51,068 nucleotides of DNA from Hydrogenophilales bacterium CG12_big_fil_rev_8_21_14_0_65_61_21 (GCA_002782005.1 PFGT01000060.1:1-51068); one strand, 5' to 3'. Shown: positions 7,790-16,916, numbered from the stretch's first letter. Notes: generated by a model from the letters alone, not told the origin. Program-made: numbers and translations.

Positions 7790-8663
7790 GTTGCTTTGAA
7801 TATTGAGTGGGCTGGTTCAACCGGCTGAATAGACCCATGCGTTGCCAGAATAGCTCAGCATCGATGCCCGTGGCCCAGTCAGTCTCGTCACGCAGGCGTG
7901 CCGTCAGGCGGCGGATGGCCTCAGTCGATGGGCTGGCGGGCGAGCGTTCGAGCAGCGGGCGCAGGGCGCGGGCCGCCGGATCGAGTCGGTCATCTTTCGG
8001 TATGGCGGTCAACGGTTCCAGTTCGATGCCGAGAAATTGCCGAGCGGTTGCGTTGAGTGCGGCCATGAGCTGGCTGACCTTGGCGTCGTCGTTGGCGTTC
8101 ATGAATAGCGCCAACCAACGGCCGTCGGGTTGTTTGCGTTGAGCTGCTTTAAGGATGACGTAGGCCTCGGTCAGGCGAGCCTTGACGGTCGGCAGGATCA
8201 ATAGCCTAAGGGGCGCGGCCAGGGCTAGGCTGGGATGTTCGTCGGCTGGGGCGGCGAGCAGCAGCCAGTCCCAGGCATGGTGGGCGAAATCGCCGCCAAT
8301 CCGGTTCCAGGTCTGCTCGTCCGTTGCCGCGGCGTGCCTGAAGCCGCACTCGGCTTTCAGCAACCAGGGACCGTCGGGCGCGCCGGTCAATGCCTCGTCC
8401 AGGCTCAGAACGCCATGGAGCACGTCACTCAGGTCGTGGTTGGGGCTCAGAGCGCACAGGTTGGTTGCGTTGTACGGCGCGTGGGCTTCGTCGATCAAAC
8501 CGACTCGGTCGCTGTGCTGGCTGAGTGCGAGGCCGAGGTTGGCTGCGGCAATGGCATTCAGGTCGGCGTCGGGGCCGAATATGCCGAGCGGGCGCAGGCT
8601 ATTCCGGTTGCCCAGCAGGCGCCGCAGGCCCGCTGCCTGGTCGTTGGCTTCATGCCGTAGCAC
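7761..8663 (-). CDS. flhG: FlhG/FleN-like protein with degenerate ATP site
   Basis: The 300-residue protein occupies the flhG position between flhF and fliA and keeps the MinD-like strand-helix order at the N-terminus (LGIFGPDADLNAIAAANLGL). The Walker A lysines and glycines are gone: the GKGGVGKT position reads GPDADLNA, and the usual DAD motif reads IDEAHAP. It is therefore predicted not to hydrolyse ATP in the normal way. FlhG proteins restrict flagellar number by acting on FlhF; this copy may act as a pseudo-ATPase scaffold or be specialised otherwise. Identity rests mainly on gene order plus the residual fold pattern. Confidence 0.7.
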   Translation of the reverse strand: MLRHEANDQAAGLRRLLGNRNSLRPLGIFGPDADLNAIAAANLGLALSQHSDRVGLIDEAHAPYNATNLCALSPNHDLSDVLHGVLSLDEALTGAPDGPWLLKAECGFRHAAATDEQTWNRIGGDFAHHAWDWLLLAAPADEHPSLALAAPLRLLILPTVKARLTEAYVILKAAQRKQPDGRWLALFMNANDDAKVSQLMAALNATARQFLGIELEPLTAIPKDDRLDPAARALRPLLERSPASPSTEAIRRLTARLRDETDWATGIDAELFWQRMGLFSRLNQPTQYSKQHAQHSRAYG

Positions 8664-10134
8664 CGTACGCCCCGAGGTCGGTTACGGTTTCATCGCCGCG
8701 TGGTACGCGGGTCGCCGCCATCAGCACGGGATAGTCTTCGTCCTCTGCCCGGAAGGCCGTTTCCGGTGTGCCAAGGCGGAAGGCGCGATCGATCAGGTAG
8801 GCGGCGTTGGCGAGGTGCATGTCCTCGGGCACCCGCTGACCATTGGTGACGTAATGCACCGGTAGCTGGTGCCGGATCGCGACATCCAGGGCCGGGCCGT
8901 AGACCTGGGCCTCGTCGATCTTGGTCAGGATGCAGCCAGTCAGACCCGGCCCGCCGTAGGCGCGCACGACCTCTTCCAGGGTGATGCCCTGGGACGGTGC
9001 GCCCAGCAGCAACAGTCGTTGCACGTGCTGGTCTCGGCCGCTCAGCAGGTGGGTCTGCTCACTGACTCGACGGTCCTTCTGGCTCATGCCGATGGTGTCG
9101 ATGAACACCATGCGCTTGGCGCGCAGATCAAGCAGCGTCAGTTCCAGGTCGTTCTCATCCCGGACCGCGAATACTGGCGCGCCAAGTATCCGGCCGTAGA
9201 TGCGCAACTGATCTTGGGCGCCGATCCGGTAGTTGTCGGCGCTAATCATGGCGACCTGATCGGCGCCGTACTTGAGCACCGCCCGCGCCGCCAGTTTGGC
9301 GACCGTGGTGGTCTTGCCTACGCCGGTCGGTCCCACCAGGGCATAGACGCCGCCCCGGTCGATGAAATATTCGCTTGGATCGACTACTTTGAGGTTGCGA
9401 ATGAGCGCTGCGCGCACCCACTTTTGTGCCCGCTCGGGGTCCGATTCGGCCGGCATCCGGTCCAGTATCTGTTTGCTCAGCGCCGGGCTGAAGCCTGCGG
9501 CCATGAGCCGTTTCATCAGCTCACCCCGTTGCGGATCACGGCGACAGGTCTCGTTCCAGGCCAGGCTGGCCAGTTGGCCTTCCATGAGGGCGCGCAGTTG
9601 GCGCATTTCCCGCGCCAGTTCGGCCATCGCCGGGGCGTTTTCGGCCGGACTTGGCCTGCTCTGAGGCATCGATTCCAGTGTCGTCGGCGCGCTCGGCGGC
9701 GGTTGGCTTGGCGCCGGCGCGAACTCGGTCTGCGGTTCATCCGACCGGGCCGATTGGGGTGCTGCGGCCGGGGCGGTTTTTCGGGCCGGGGTTGGCCGGA
9801 TGACCGAGGCCTCGCGTTGGGCCAGATAATCCGCGAGGGTGGTCAGCGTGGGCTGGCTCGGTTCGCGCCAGGCTGGTTGTCGAGGCGGGTCGCGGTGCGG
9901 CGGCGGGTACTGCAGCGCGGCGTGTTGCGGCCTGGTCGGCAGCGCGCGACGAGGTGCGGCGACAAAGGGTTCGGCCTGTCCGGCCAAGGCGGCGATGTCC
10001 AAATCTGCGACGGCGATGATCTCGACGCCGCCTTCCACCTGCCGATTGGACAGAATGAGGGCATCGGCGCCCAAGGCGTCGCGGACCTGGCGCAGGGCGT
10101 CGCGGGTGGTGGCGGCGTGGAATTTTTTGATCAT
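8650..10134 (-). CDS. flhF: Flagellar biosynthesis GTPase FlhF
   Basis: The 494-residue SRP-type GTPase has a B domain (MIKKFHAATTRDALRQVR), a long Pro/Ala/Gln-rich disordered linker (about 60-185), an N domain and a G domain. The G domain starts at about residue 265 with GPTGVGKTTTVAKLAARA, followed by ISADNYRIGAQDQL, DTIGMSQKD and TKIDEA. It marks the pole for flagellar assembly and pairs with FlhG. It overlaps flhA by 4 bases and the flhG-like gene by 14. FlhF binds GTP, so its intact P-loop contrasts with the lost one in its FlhG neighbour. Confidence 0.93.
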   Translation of the reverse strand: MIKKFHAATTRDALRQVRDALGADALILSNRQVEGGVEIIAVADLDIAALAGQAEPFVAAPRRALPTRPQHAALQYPPPHRDPPRQPAWREPSQPTLTTLADYLAQREASVIRPTPARKTAPAAAPQSARSDEPQTEFAPAPSQPPPSAPTTLESMPQSRPSPAENAPAMAELAREMRQLRALMEGQLASLAWNETCRRDPQRGELMKRLMAAGFSPALSKQILDRMPAESDPERAQKWVRAALIRNLKVVDPSEYFIDRGGVYALVGPTGVGKTTTVAKLAARAVLKYGADQVAMISADNYRIGAQDQLRIYGRILGAPVFAVRDENDLELTLLDLRAKRMVFIDTIGMSQKDRRVSEQTHLLSGRDQHVQRLLLLGAPSQGITLEEVVRAYGGPGLTGCILTKIDEAQVYGPALDVAIRHQLPVHYVTNGQRVPEDMHLANAAYLIDRAFRLGTPETAFRAEDEDYPVLMAATRVPRGDETVTDLGAYGATA

Positions 10135-12203
10135 GCGCTGGCCCCGATGGTCAGCTCGACCTTGATGGTCTTGCCTTCTGGCACTTCGTTATGGGCGATT
10201 ACCCGCAGGCCGGGCGCGGCTCGGCGCAGGAAGCGAGAGAGCAGGGTACGGATAGCGGGCGGGACGAGCAGAACTACCGGCCGACCGGCTTGGCTCTGCC
10301 GGTCCGCCGCTTCGACCGTCTCCCGGACCATGCGTTCGGCGAGTCCCGGCTCCAGTCCGATGCCGCTTTCTCCGCGGTTGGTCAGGGCCTGAACGAGGAT
10401 GTTTTCCAGGCCGGGCGCCAACGCCATCACCTGCAATTCTTGTACTCCTCCGAAGATTTCATGAATGATAGCACGCGCCAGCGCGGTCCTTGTGGCGGCG
10501 GTCAACTCGTCCGGATCCTGGCTACGGCCGGCCTGTTCGGACAGCGCTTCCAGGATGGTGCGCATATCGCGGATATGGACCCGCTCCTCCAGCAGGTTCT
10601 GCAAGACCTTCTGGATCGTCGACAAGGATAGTTGCTTGGGCGTCAGGTCCTCCACCAGTTTTGGGTTGTCCTTGGCGATGTAGTCCAGTAGTTGTTGGGT
10701 CTCTTCCCGGCCGAGCAGCTCAGGGGCGTGGTCGTTGATGAGCTTGGATAGATGGGTGGCAACCACGGTGCCGGCGTCGACCACCGTGTAACCCAGGGTT
10801 TGCGCCTGCTCTCGCAGGTCTGTTTGAATCCAGACCGCCGGCAGGCCATAGGCCGGGTCAGTGGCGACCTGGCCTGGCAGGTTGCCGAACACCCGCCCAG
10901 GGTTGATAGCCAGATACTTGCCGACCTGGACTTCGCCCTCGGCGAGGGTGACGCCCTTCATGGTTATGCGATAGGCGCTCGGTCGCAGTTGCAGGTTGTC
11001 GCGGATATGCACCGGCGGGATCAGAAAGCCGATGTCCTGGGCGATCTTCTTGCGAATGCCGCGGATGCGGCGTAGCAGTTCGCCGTCTTGTCCCTTGTCT
11101 AGAAGCGGCACCAGACGGTAGCCGACTTCGAGGCCCAGCCGGTCGACCTGGGCCACGTCGTTCCAGCCGACCTCCTCCGCTTCGGCCGGGGCTGCGGCGG
11201 GGACCGCTGCGGCGGCCAGGTCGGCAGCCTGTTGCTGTTGCTGACGCAGCCAGTAGGCGCCGCCGCCCAACAGGCTGCCTATGAGCAGGAAGGCGACATG
11301 GGGCATACCTGGCATGATGCCCATCAGGGTCAGGATGCCGGCAGCCAGGTAGAGTGCCTGCGGCTTGCCGAATAGTTGCGAGGTCAGTTGTTCGCTGAGG
11401 TCGGATGAGCTGGATACCCGCGAGACCACCATGCCGGCGGCGGTGGAGATGACCAGGGCCGGGACCTGGGCGACCAGGCCGTCGCCGATGGTCAGCAAGG
11501 TGTAGCGTGAGGCGGCGTCGGCCAGCCCCATGCCGTGTTGGGCCATGCCGACGATGAGACCGCCAATCAGGTTGATGAGCATGATGATGATGCCGGCCAC
11601 AGCATCGCCCCGGACGAACTTCGAGGCGCCGTCCATGGAGCCGTAGAAGTCGGCCTCTTCGGAGATTTCAGCGCGCCGTTTGCGGGCCTCATCCTCACCG
11701 ATCAGGCCGGCATTGAGGTCGGCGTCGATGGCCATCTGCTTGCCGGGCATGGCGTCCAGGGTAAAGCGGGCGGAGACCTCGGCGATCCGCCCGGCGCCCT
11801 TGGTGATGACCACGAAGTTGATGACCACCAGGATGACGAAGACCACGATGCCGACCGCATAATTTCCGCCCACCAGAAAGTGGCCGAAGGCCTCGATCAC
11901 CTTGCCCGCCGCATCGGCGCCAGTGTGGCCTTCCATTAGCACGATGCGTGCCGAGGCCACGTTGAGCGACAGGCGCAGCAGGGTGGTAATCAGCAGCACC
12001 GTGGGGAATACCGAGAACTCCAGCGGCTTCAGGGTGTACAGACTAATCAAGAGGACGATCATCGCCAGGGCGATGTTGAAGGTGAACAAGACATCCAGCA
12101 GAAAGGCTGGCAGCGGCAGGATCATCATCGCCAGGATGGCGATCACCAGGACTGGCGCGGCTAGTTTCTGCCACTGCATACCGGGCAGGGCGGTGGTCGC
12201 CAT
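10131..12203 (-). CDS. flhA: Flagellar export apparatus protein FlhA
   Basis: The 690-residue protein has about eight membrane helices in the first 330 residues, including the FHIPEP signature region (SLNVASARIVLMEGHTG, about residues 80-96). A cytoplasmic domain of about 350 residues follows and docks chaperone-substrate complexes (GYRLVPLLDKGQDGELLRRI, then LQVMALAPGLENIL). It forms the nonameric export gate with FlhB. The segment AVPAAAPAEAEEVG is a low-complexity linker between the halves. It shares one base with flhB upstream, so translation is coupled. Confidence 0.95.
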   Translation of the reverse strand: MATTALPGMQWQKLAAPVLVIAILAMMILPLPAFLLDVLFTFNIALAMIVLLISLYTLKPLEFSVFPTVLLITTLLRLSLNVASARIVLMEGHTGADAAGKVIEAFGHFLVGGNYAVGIVVFVILVVINFVVITKGAGRIAEVSARFTLDAMPGKQMAIDADLNAGLIGEDEARKRRAEISEEADFYGSMDGASKFVRGDAVAGIIIMLINLIGGLIVGMAQHGMGLADAASRYTLLTIGDGLVAQVPALVISTAAGMVVSRVSSSSDLSEQLTSQLFGKPQALYLAAGILTLMGIMPGMPHVAFLLIGSLLGGGAYWLRQQQQQAADLAAAAVPAAAPAEAEEVGWNDVAQVDRLGLEVGYRLVPLLDKGQDGELLRRIRGIRKKIAQDIGFLIPPVHIRDNLQLRPSAYRITMKGVTLAEGEVQVGKYLAINPGRVFGNLPGQVATDPAYGLPAVWIQTDLREQAQTLGYTVVDAGTVVATHLSKLINDHAPELLGREETQQLLDYIAKDNPKLVEDLTPKQLSLSTIQKVLQNLLEERVHIRDMRTILEALSEQAGRSQDPDELTAATRTALARAIIHEIFGGVQELQVMALAPGLENILVQALTNRGESGIGLEPGLAERMVRETVEAADRQSQAGRPVVLLVPPAIRTLLSRFLRRAAPGLRVIAHNEVPEGKTIKVELTIGASA

Positions 12204-13333
12204 CAGGCTGCGCCCCTGTTGGCCGGGTCGAGCTTGGCCGGCACTTGCCAGTCAGCGGGCAGGACCGGGTCCATCTGGTTATTCAATTGGTAGACATAAG
12301 CCAGCACCTGGGCCACGGCGCTGAACAGGGCGCCGGGGATGGCGTCGCCCACTTCCACATGGCGGTGCAGGGCGCGGGCCAGGGGCGGTGCTTCGATCAC
12401 CGGAACATGGTTTTCGCGGGCGATTTCCTTGATCCGTTCGGCGACCAGTTGGGCGCCCTTGGCGACCAGTTGCGGGGCGGCCATGGTCTTGTCGTTGTAG
12501 CGCAGGGCGACGGCGAAGTGCAGCGGGTTGGTGACCACAACGTCCGCCTTGGGCACGGCCTGCATCATGCGCCGGCGGGCCTGTTCGCGCTGCATCGAGC
12601 GGATACGCGCCTTGATCTGTGGGTCGCCTTCGGTTTCCTTGCTTTCTTGCCGGACCTCTTCCTTGGTCATGCGCAGATTGTGGCCGTAATGCCAGAGTTG
12701 GTAGGGTACGTCGATCAGCGCGAGCAGGGCGAAGGCCGCGAGTGCGGCCAGGAAGGTGTATAGGGTGACGCGGCCGAAATGGGGAATGGCCGTGGCGAGC
12801 GGCTCGGCCGACAAGGCCAGGATGGCATCCCACTGCCGCCAGATCATCCAGCCCGAGGCCCCAGCGATGAGACCGCCCTTGAGCGCAGCCTTGACCAGCT
12901 CCACCAGCGATTGCGCGGCGAACATTCGGCCCAGGCCGGCGAGCGGGTCGAGTTTGTCGAAATTGAACTGGAGCGGCTTGGCGGTAAAGTTCCAGCCCGA
13001 GATCAGTAGATTGGCGGCCACGCCGGCGACCACGACCACGGCGAAGATAGGCAACAGGATGATGATCGCGTCGTAGCCTGCCTCGGCCAGGTTGTCGGTC
13101 ATTATGCCGGCGCTGGCGATGTCGGATCGGCCGAAGGTCAGGCTGTTGTGCATCATCCGGCGCAGGGTGTCGATCAGGAAGTTGCTCATGAGCGCGATGG
13201 TGGCGCCGGCTGCGGTCAGGACAGCGAAGGTCGAAAGCTCGGGGGAGCGGGGTACATTGCCCTCATCGCGGGCCTTCTGAATCTTTCGCCCCGACGCCGG
13301 CTCGGTGCGTTCAAGATCGCTGTCTTCGGCCAT
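12203..13333 (-). CDS. flhB: Flagellar export switch protein FlhB, NPLH variant
   Basis: The 376-residue protein has four membrane helices (about 35-55, 90-110, 145-160 and 185-210) and a cytoplasmic autocleavage domain. It begins MAEDSDLERTEPASGRKIQKAR, a typical FlhB N-terminus. The autocleavage loop, normally N-P-T-H, reads VVVTNPLHFAVALRYN, so the threonine is leucine. The asparagine that performs cleavage is kept. FlhB switches export from hook to filament subunits. First gene of the minus-strand flagellar block; a transcription terminator of the neighbouring gene lies 60 bases upstream. Confidence 0.93.
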   Translation of the reverse strand: MAEDSDLERTEPASGRKIQKARDEGNVPRSPELSTFAVLTAAGATIALMSNFLIDTLRRMMHNSLTFGRSDIASAGIMTDNLAEAGYDAIIILLPIFAVVVVAGVAANLLISGWNFTAKPLQFNFDKLDPLAGLGRMFAAQSLVELVKAALKGGLIAGASGWMIWRQWDAILALSAEPLATAIPHFGRVTLYTFLAALAAFALLALIDVPYQLWHYGHNLRMTKEEVRQESKETEGDPQIKARIRSMQREQARRRMMQAVPKADVVVTNPLHFAVALRYNDKTMAAPQLVAKGAQLVAERIKEIARENHVPVIEAPPLARALHRHVEVGDAIPGALFSAVAQVLAYVYQLNNQMDPVLPADWQVPAKLDPANRGAA

Positions 13334-13392
13334 CTGGGCGCCTGGCTATCCATGGGAAATGAACTGGGCCGATCTTATCACGGGGTGGAACT

Positions 13393-13420
13393 AAAAACGG
13401 CCGGAAAGCCGGCCGTTTTT
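13393..13420 (-). terminator. Intrinsic terminator of the helical-repeat gene
   Basis: A perfect 12-bp stem (13393-13404 with 13409-13420, aaaaacggccgg) closes a four-base loop and ends in five T on either strand. On the minus strand it lies 17 bases after the stop of the 13438-15297 gene and isolates flhB from read-through. The symmetrical A and T tracts mean it could work in both directions. Confidence 0.9.
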
Positions 13421-13437
13421 AGGGTGTGCGCGTGACC

Positions 13438-15297
13438 TCAATAGGCCTCGGCGCCAGGTCCGAAGAAGCGATAACCCAAGCGCATCTGCTGACTACGGGC
13501 CAGTCGCTGCTTGCCGGTCTCGTCGCCGAAGGCGCCGGCGATGGCGGCATAGGCCTTGGCGGTCCAGGTGCTGTCCAGCAACAGGTCGGAGACGCCCTCG
13601 GCCCAGCGCAGCTTGTCGTTGGCGGAGGTCAGTTTGCCGACGCAGGCGGACATCAACTCGCCGATCTCGGCCTTGGCGATCCGATAGACGTTCAGTCGGC
13701 TGGCCAACTGCACGCAGCCTTCGCCGCTGGTGCAGGCCGCCACGGCCTTGGTGTACATGGCCTTGGCGGTGGAGGCATCGCCCAGGTCGGCAAACAACTT
13801 GCCGATCTGAGCCAAAGCGAAGTGATCCTTGGCCCGTTTGGCGGCCTCGGCTAGCAAGTTGGAGGCCCAGGCGGCATCACCCAGCGCCGACTGGGCGGTC
13901 TCGGCCAGCTTGGTCCAGTCATAGGGGCTGTCGCCGGACTGGCTGGCGCGACCCTCCAGGTAGGCCCTGGCCTTGGCCTTGCCGAAGGCGGCGTCCTTGA
14001 ATTCGCGGGCGGCGGTCAGCACGATCTCGCGGAACCAGACGAAATCGCTGGAGGCGGCTACGCTCTCGTCCAGCAGCCTGGAGAGCCAGTCCTTGTCGCC
14101 CAGGCGGTCGACCGCCAGGACCAGCGGCTTGAAGCGGCTGAAGTGGAAACCGTCGGCCCGCAGGATTTCCTCGGCACTGGCTAGCAGCTTGCCGGCGTAG
14201 CCCTGGTCGGCCAATTCGGCGATCACCCGATCGGACAGCTCGATGAACTGCTTGGCCGTCTTGGCCTTGCTCTCTTCGTTCTGAAGCTCGATGTACTTAC
14301 CCTGGTTGGCCTCACGTTTGGCCAGCTTTTCAGCCACCCGTGCGACCCGCGCGGTGTCGGCGGACAGGTGCTTGTTGACTGCCTCCACCACCTTGCGCAT
14401 CTCATCCAGATTGGCCACGCCTTCTTCGGCCTTGGTCACCATGTCGGTTACCCCGGCCGAGTCGCCCAGTTCGGCGTAAACATCGGCCAACTGGATCAGG
14501 TCGGTCGAGACGCTGGCAACGGCGCCGGCCTTGGTCAGCACGGCCTTGGCGAATTCGGGGTTGCCTTTAGCGGCGGCCAGCACCTGCATCAGCGCGTTGA
14601 AGTCCTTGGCCGAGGCCAGCGCCTTGTCATATAGCGCGCCAGCGGCGGATGGGTCGATCTCGGCCATGGCGCCGGACAGGGCGATCAAGTCGGCTGGCGC
14701 GCTGAATTTGTCGGCGCCCTCGGCGATGATCTGGGCGGCCTGAGCCTTGTCGCCCAGATCCGTGGCCACGGTCTTGGCCAGGCGGGCGAAGTCGGCGGCA
14801 CGGCCGGCCTTGGTCTTGATCTTGTCGAAAATCTGGCCGGCCAGTGCGGTGTCCTTGATGTCGCAAGCGACGACCTTGGCCAGGCTATACAACTCTTCGG
14901 TAGTGGAGATTTCCTTGAGCGCGCCGGAGAGCGTCTTGGCAGCGCCGGCAGCATCGCCCGAGACCAGCATCTGAGCCATGCCGACAGTGACTTTTTCTTC
15001 GCCGCTCATGGCGTAGTCCTGACCCTGGCCGAGCATCTCGTCGGCCTTGCCGGCGTCGTTTAGGGCCTTGTAGCCCATGGCCAAACAGACAAAATCGTTG
15101 GTGAACATGGCGTTGCCGGCGCCATCGTCCAGACAGGCCTTGGCGCCGGTATCGCCCGTGAAGGCCGCGCTGGACAGGATTTCCTTGGCATAACCCAGAT
15201 CAGCGGGGGCATCAAAGGCCTCGCGGGCCAAGGCGTAAAGGGCATCGGCGCCAGCTGCGCCGGCAAGACGGGGTTCCAGAGTTTCCCGGGTGGCCAT
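13438..15297 (-). CDS. Large helical-repeat (TPR/alpha-solenoid-like) protein, unknown role
   Basis: The 619-residue protein has no signal peptide or membrane helix, so it is probably cytosolic, and it is very alanine-rich. Most of it is built of degenerate units of about 33-35 residues with the pattern [D/F]-x3-LA-x6-LGD-x2-A-x6-A. Examples are DFARLAKTVATDLGDKAQAA, ALAQIGKLFADLGDASTAKA and DLIQLADVYAELGDSAGV. At least ten units can be laid out. Such solenoids are usually protein-binding scaffolds; I do not recognise a named family. The start has a good AGGAGA site, the gene stands alone, and it ends in a strong terminator, so it is an independent and possibly well expressed unit. Confidence 0.75.
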   Translation of the reverse strand: MATRETLEPRLAGAAGADALYALAREAFDAPADLGYAKEILSSAAFTGDTGAKACLDDGAGNAMFTNDFVCLAMGYKALNDAGKADEMLGQGQDYAMSGEEKVTVGMAQMLVSGDAAGAAKTLSGALKEISTTEELYSLAKVVACDIKDTALAGQIFDKIKTKAGRAADFARLAKTVATDLGDKAQAAQIIAEGADKFSAPADLIALSGAMAEIDPSAAGALYDKALASAKDFNALMQVLAAAKGNPEFAKAVLTKAGAVASVSTDLIQLADVYAELGDSAGVTDMVTKAEEGVANLDEMRKVVEAVNKHLSADTARVARVAEKLAKREANQGKYIELQNEESKAKTAKQFIELSDRVIAELADQGYAGKLLASAEEILRADGFHFSRFKPLVLAVDRLGDKDWLSRLLDESVAASSDFVWFREIVLTAAREFKDAAFGKAKARAYLEGRASQSGDSPYDWTKLAETAQSALGDAAWASNLLAEAAKRAKDHFALAQIGKLFADLGDASTAKAMYTKAVAACTSGEGCVQLASRLNVYRIAKAEIGELMSACVGKLTSANDKLRWAEGVSDLLLDSTWTAKAYAAIAGAFGDETGKQRLARSQQMRLGYRFFGPGAEAY

Positions 15298-15489
15298 GGT
15301 CGATCTCCTGAATCCAGTGTAGAAAAGATAAGTGTACCGGGCCGGCGACCGGAATGTTGCTAGGGTTTTTTATCGGGCGATAAATAAAACCTGAAAACCG
15401 GGTGAACCGAGTGACCGAGTAACAGGGTAACCACCCTCCGTAGCCAGTTGAGCTATATTCCGCGATAACCAAAATTTGGAGTCAGCAAC

Positions 15490-15675
15490 ATGTTAGTCAT
15501 GCTCGTCATCCTCATCGTGTTTGTGGCCTCCGTTGGCGGGGTCTATTGGCTTTTGAAAAGCATGGGACAGGACGGCATAGAAGCAGCGGCCCCCGGGAGC
15601 TGCAAAAGTGGAAGATGTGGCGTTCAGCCCATAAAAACGGCTGCGGATTCAAATTCGAAGTGCAACTCTGATTAA
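15490..15675 (+). CDS. Small single-span membrane protein with C-terminal cysteines
   Basis: The 61-residue protein has one N-terminal membrane helix (MLVMLVILIVFVASVGGVYW) and a short tail carrying SCKSGRCGVQP plus a final CNSD. The spaced cysteines could bind metal or form a disulfide. ATG 15490 follows TTGGAG at a suitable distance. I recognise no family. Codon use resembles the neighbours. Transcription from the 190-base gap shared with the divergent repeat-protein gene is likely; that gap (15298-15489) otherwise holds only short accgagt-type tandem words near 15400-15435. Confidence 0.6.
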   Translation: MLVMLVILIVFVASVGGVYWLLKSMGQDGIEAAAPGSCKSGRCGVQPIKTAADSNSKCNSD

Positions 15676-15716
15676 CGTGTTGGGTGGGCGAGATGTGAGA
15701 GCATCCGAGCCCCTAG

Positions 15717-15741
15717 AATAATCGGGGACAGACCACGGTTT
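15717..15741. other. GGGGACAGACCACG motif beside the IS
   Basis: The word atcggggacagaccacggtt, just left of the insertion sequence, resembles a sequence often seen flanking REP-associated (Y1/IS200-like) transposase genes in proteobacteria; that link is from memory. No such transposase gene is present here, so this is at most a remnant or a non-autonomous end. Confidence 0.3.
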
Positions 15742-15751
15742 CCGAAAAGCG

Positions 15752-16490
15752 CTAGTGTACTGCTTCATTCTTTTTGGAACTTAAGCGACTATTTGCGCGA
15801 ATGACCTTTTGCAGGATATCGCGAGCACTCTTGGTCCAGATGAAGGGCTTGGGTTTGGTGTCGTGGTGAGCGACGTACTCATCGATGGCGGCAATCAATT
15901 CCGGCACACTGGTGAACACGCCCCGACGAATCCGTTCCGTGGTGATGTCGCGGGAAAAGCGCTCGACCATGTTCAGCCACGATGCCGAAGTTGGCGTGAA
16001 GTGCATGACAAAGCGCGGATGCTTATCCAACCACGCCTGTACCGACGGGTGCTTGTGGGTGGCGTAGTTGTCGGCGATCAGGTGCAGCATCTTTTCCTTG
16101 GGCGTCTCACGGTCAATCTTGCGCAGGAACTTCAGCCACTCGGCATGGGTGTGCCGTTGCTGGCACTGGCCGATGACCTGACCATCCAGGAGGTTGAGTG
16201 CGGCGAACAGCGTGGTGGTGCCGTTGCGCTTGTAGTCATGCGTCATGGTCGCCGCACGTCCCTTCTTCAGGGGCAGCCCGGGCTGGGTGCGGTCAAGCGC
16301 CTGCACCTGACTCGGATCAAAGCAGCACAACACCAGGGCATGTTCGGGCGGCGACATGTACAGGCCCACGATGTCTTCCAGCTTCTCTACAAAGTCCGGA
16401 TCACGCGAGACCTTGAAGCCGCGCACCAGGTGCGGCTTCAACCCATTGGTTCGCCATACCCGCAACACCGTGGTGTCACTGACCCCCCAT
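15752..16490 (-). CDS. IS630 transposase, second-frame (catalytic) part
   Basis: This frame carries the DDE catalytic domain. The first Asp is in [19 protein letters not shown], the second in [14 protein letters not shown], and the Glu in [14 protein letters not shown]. The usual DEKSQ after the first Asp reads DPSQ, one residue shorter. It has no convincing start of its own and matches the N-terminal frame only after a shift at the G6 run (16483-16488). The reading frame ends EAVH with a TAG whose TA comes from the duplicated target site, so the stop depends on the insertion point. Confidence 0.8.
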
Positions 16491-16916
16491 CTCCTTGGCC
16501 AACGTGCGCGTACTCCAGTGGGTCGCCGCCACGGGCAAGGTCTGGGTCGTGCGCCGCACGATCTCGGCGGCGTCCACCTGGGCCTTGCGGCCACTGCGCT
16601 GAAGGTCGCGTTCAATGGCGGCCAGTCCACCTTCCACATAGCGCTCCCGCCAGCGCCCAACCTGTATCCGGCCAATCTTCAGTTCCACTGCAATCTCCCG
16701 GTTCGAATGCCCTGCCGCCGCCATCAGGACGATCTGCGCCCGCCGACTCAGACGCACACTCGTGGTATTCGAGCGCGTCAGTCGCGTCAGACTCCGTTCT
16801 TCTTCTGGGCTCAGTTTGATCGCAGTGGCTACTCGCATCGCATGGCTCCTGTTGTGGCCGACCCTGTTCAGACAGGCGTTGACCATATTGGTTCCATTAA
16901 TTACGAAGCACTACAC
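15755..16916 (-). mobile_element. IS630-family insertion sequence, 1162 bp
   Basis: Imperfect terminal inverted repeats of about 28 bases are visible: gtgtactgcttc...tggaact from 15755 inward, and gtgtagtgcttc...tggaacc reading inward from 16916. Both ends abut TA (15753-15754 and 16917-16918), the duplicated target of IS630/Tc1-mariner elements. The single transposase gene is on the minus strand and split into two frames. No neighbouring gene is obviously interrupted. Confidence 0.88.
16476..16838 (-). CDS. IS630 transposase, first-frame (DNA-binding) part
   Basis: The 120 residues from ATG 16838 (AGGAGCC five bases upstream) begin [17 protein letters not shown] and contain the helix-turn-helix region [20 protein letters not shown]. 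The frame runs to KEMGGQ and stops. Homologues continue [12 protein letters not shown], which is found in the overlapping frame. The extra base sits in a run of six G (minus strand). This may be programmed frameshifting, as in some IS630 members, a disabling mutation, or a sequencing error in a homopolymer. Confidence 0.78.
   Translation of the reverse strand: MRVATAIKLSPEEERSLTRLTRSNTTSVRLSRRAQIVLMAAAGHSNREIAVELKIGRIQVGRWRERYVEGGLAAIERDLQRSGRKAQVDAAEIVRRTTQTLPVAATHWSTRTLAKEMGGQ

Noticed and set aside
8869-10392. 507-residue open frame on the plus strand opposite flhF
   Set aside because: Shadow of flhF with low-complexity arginine and glycine stretches and no recognisable fold.
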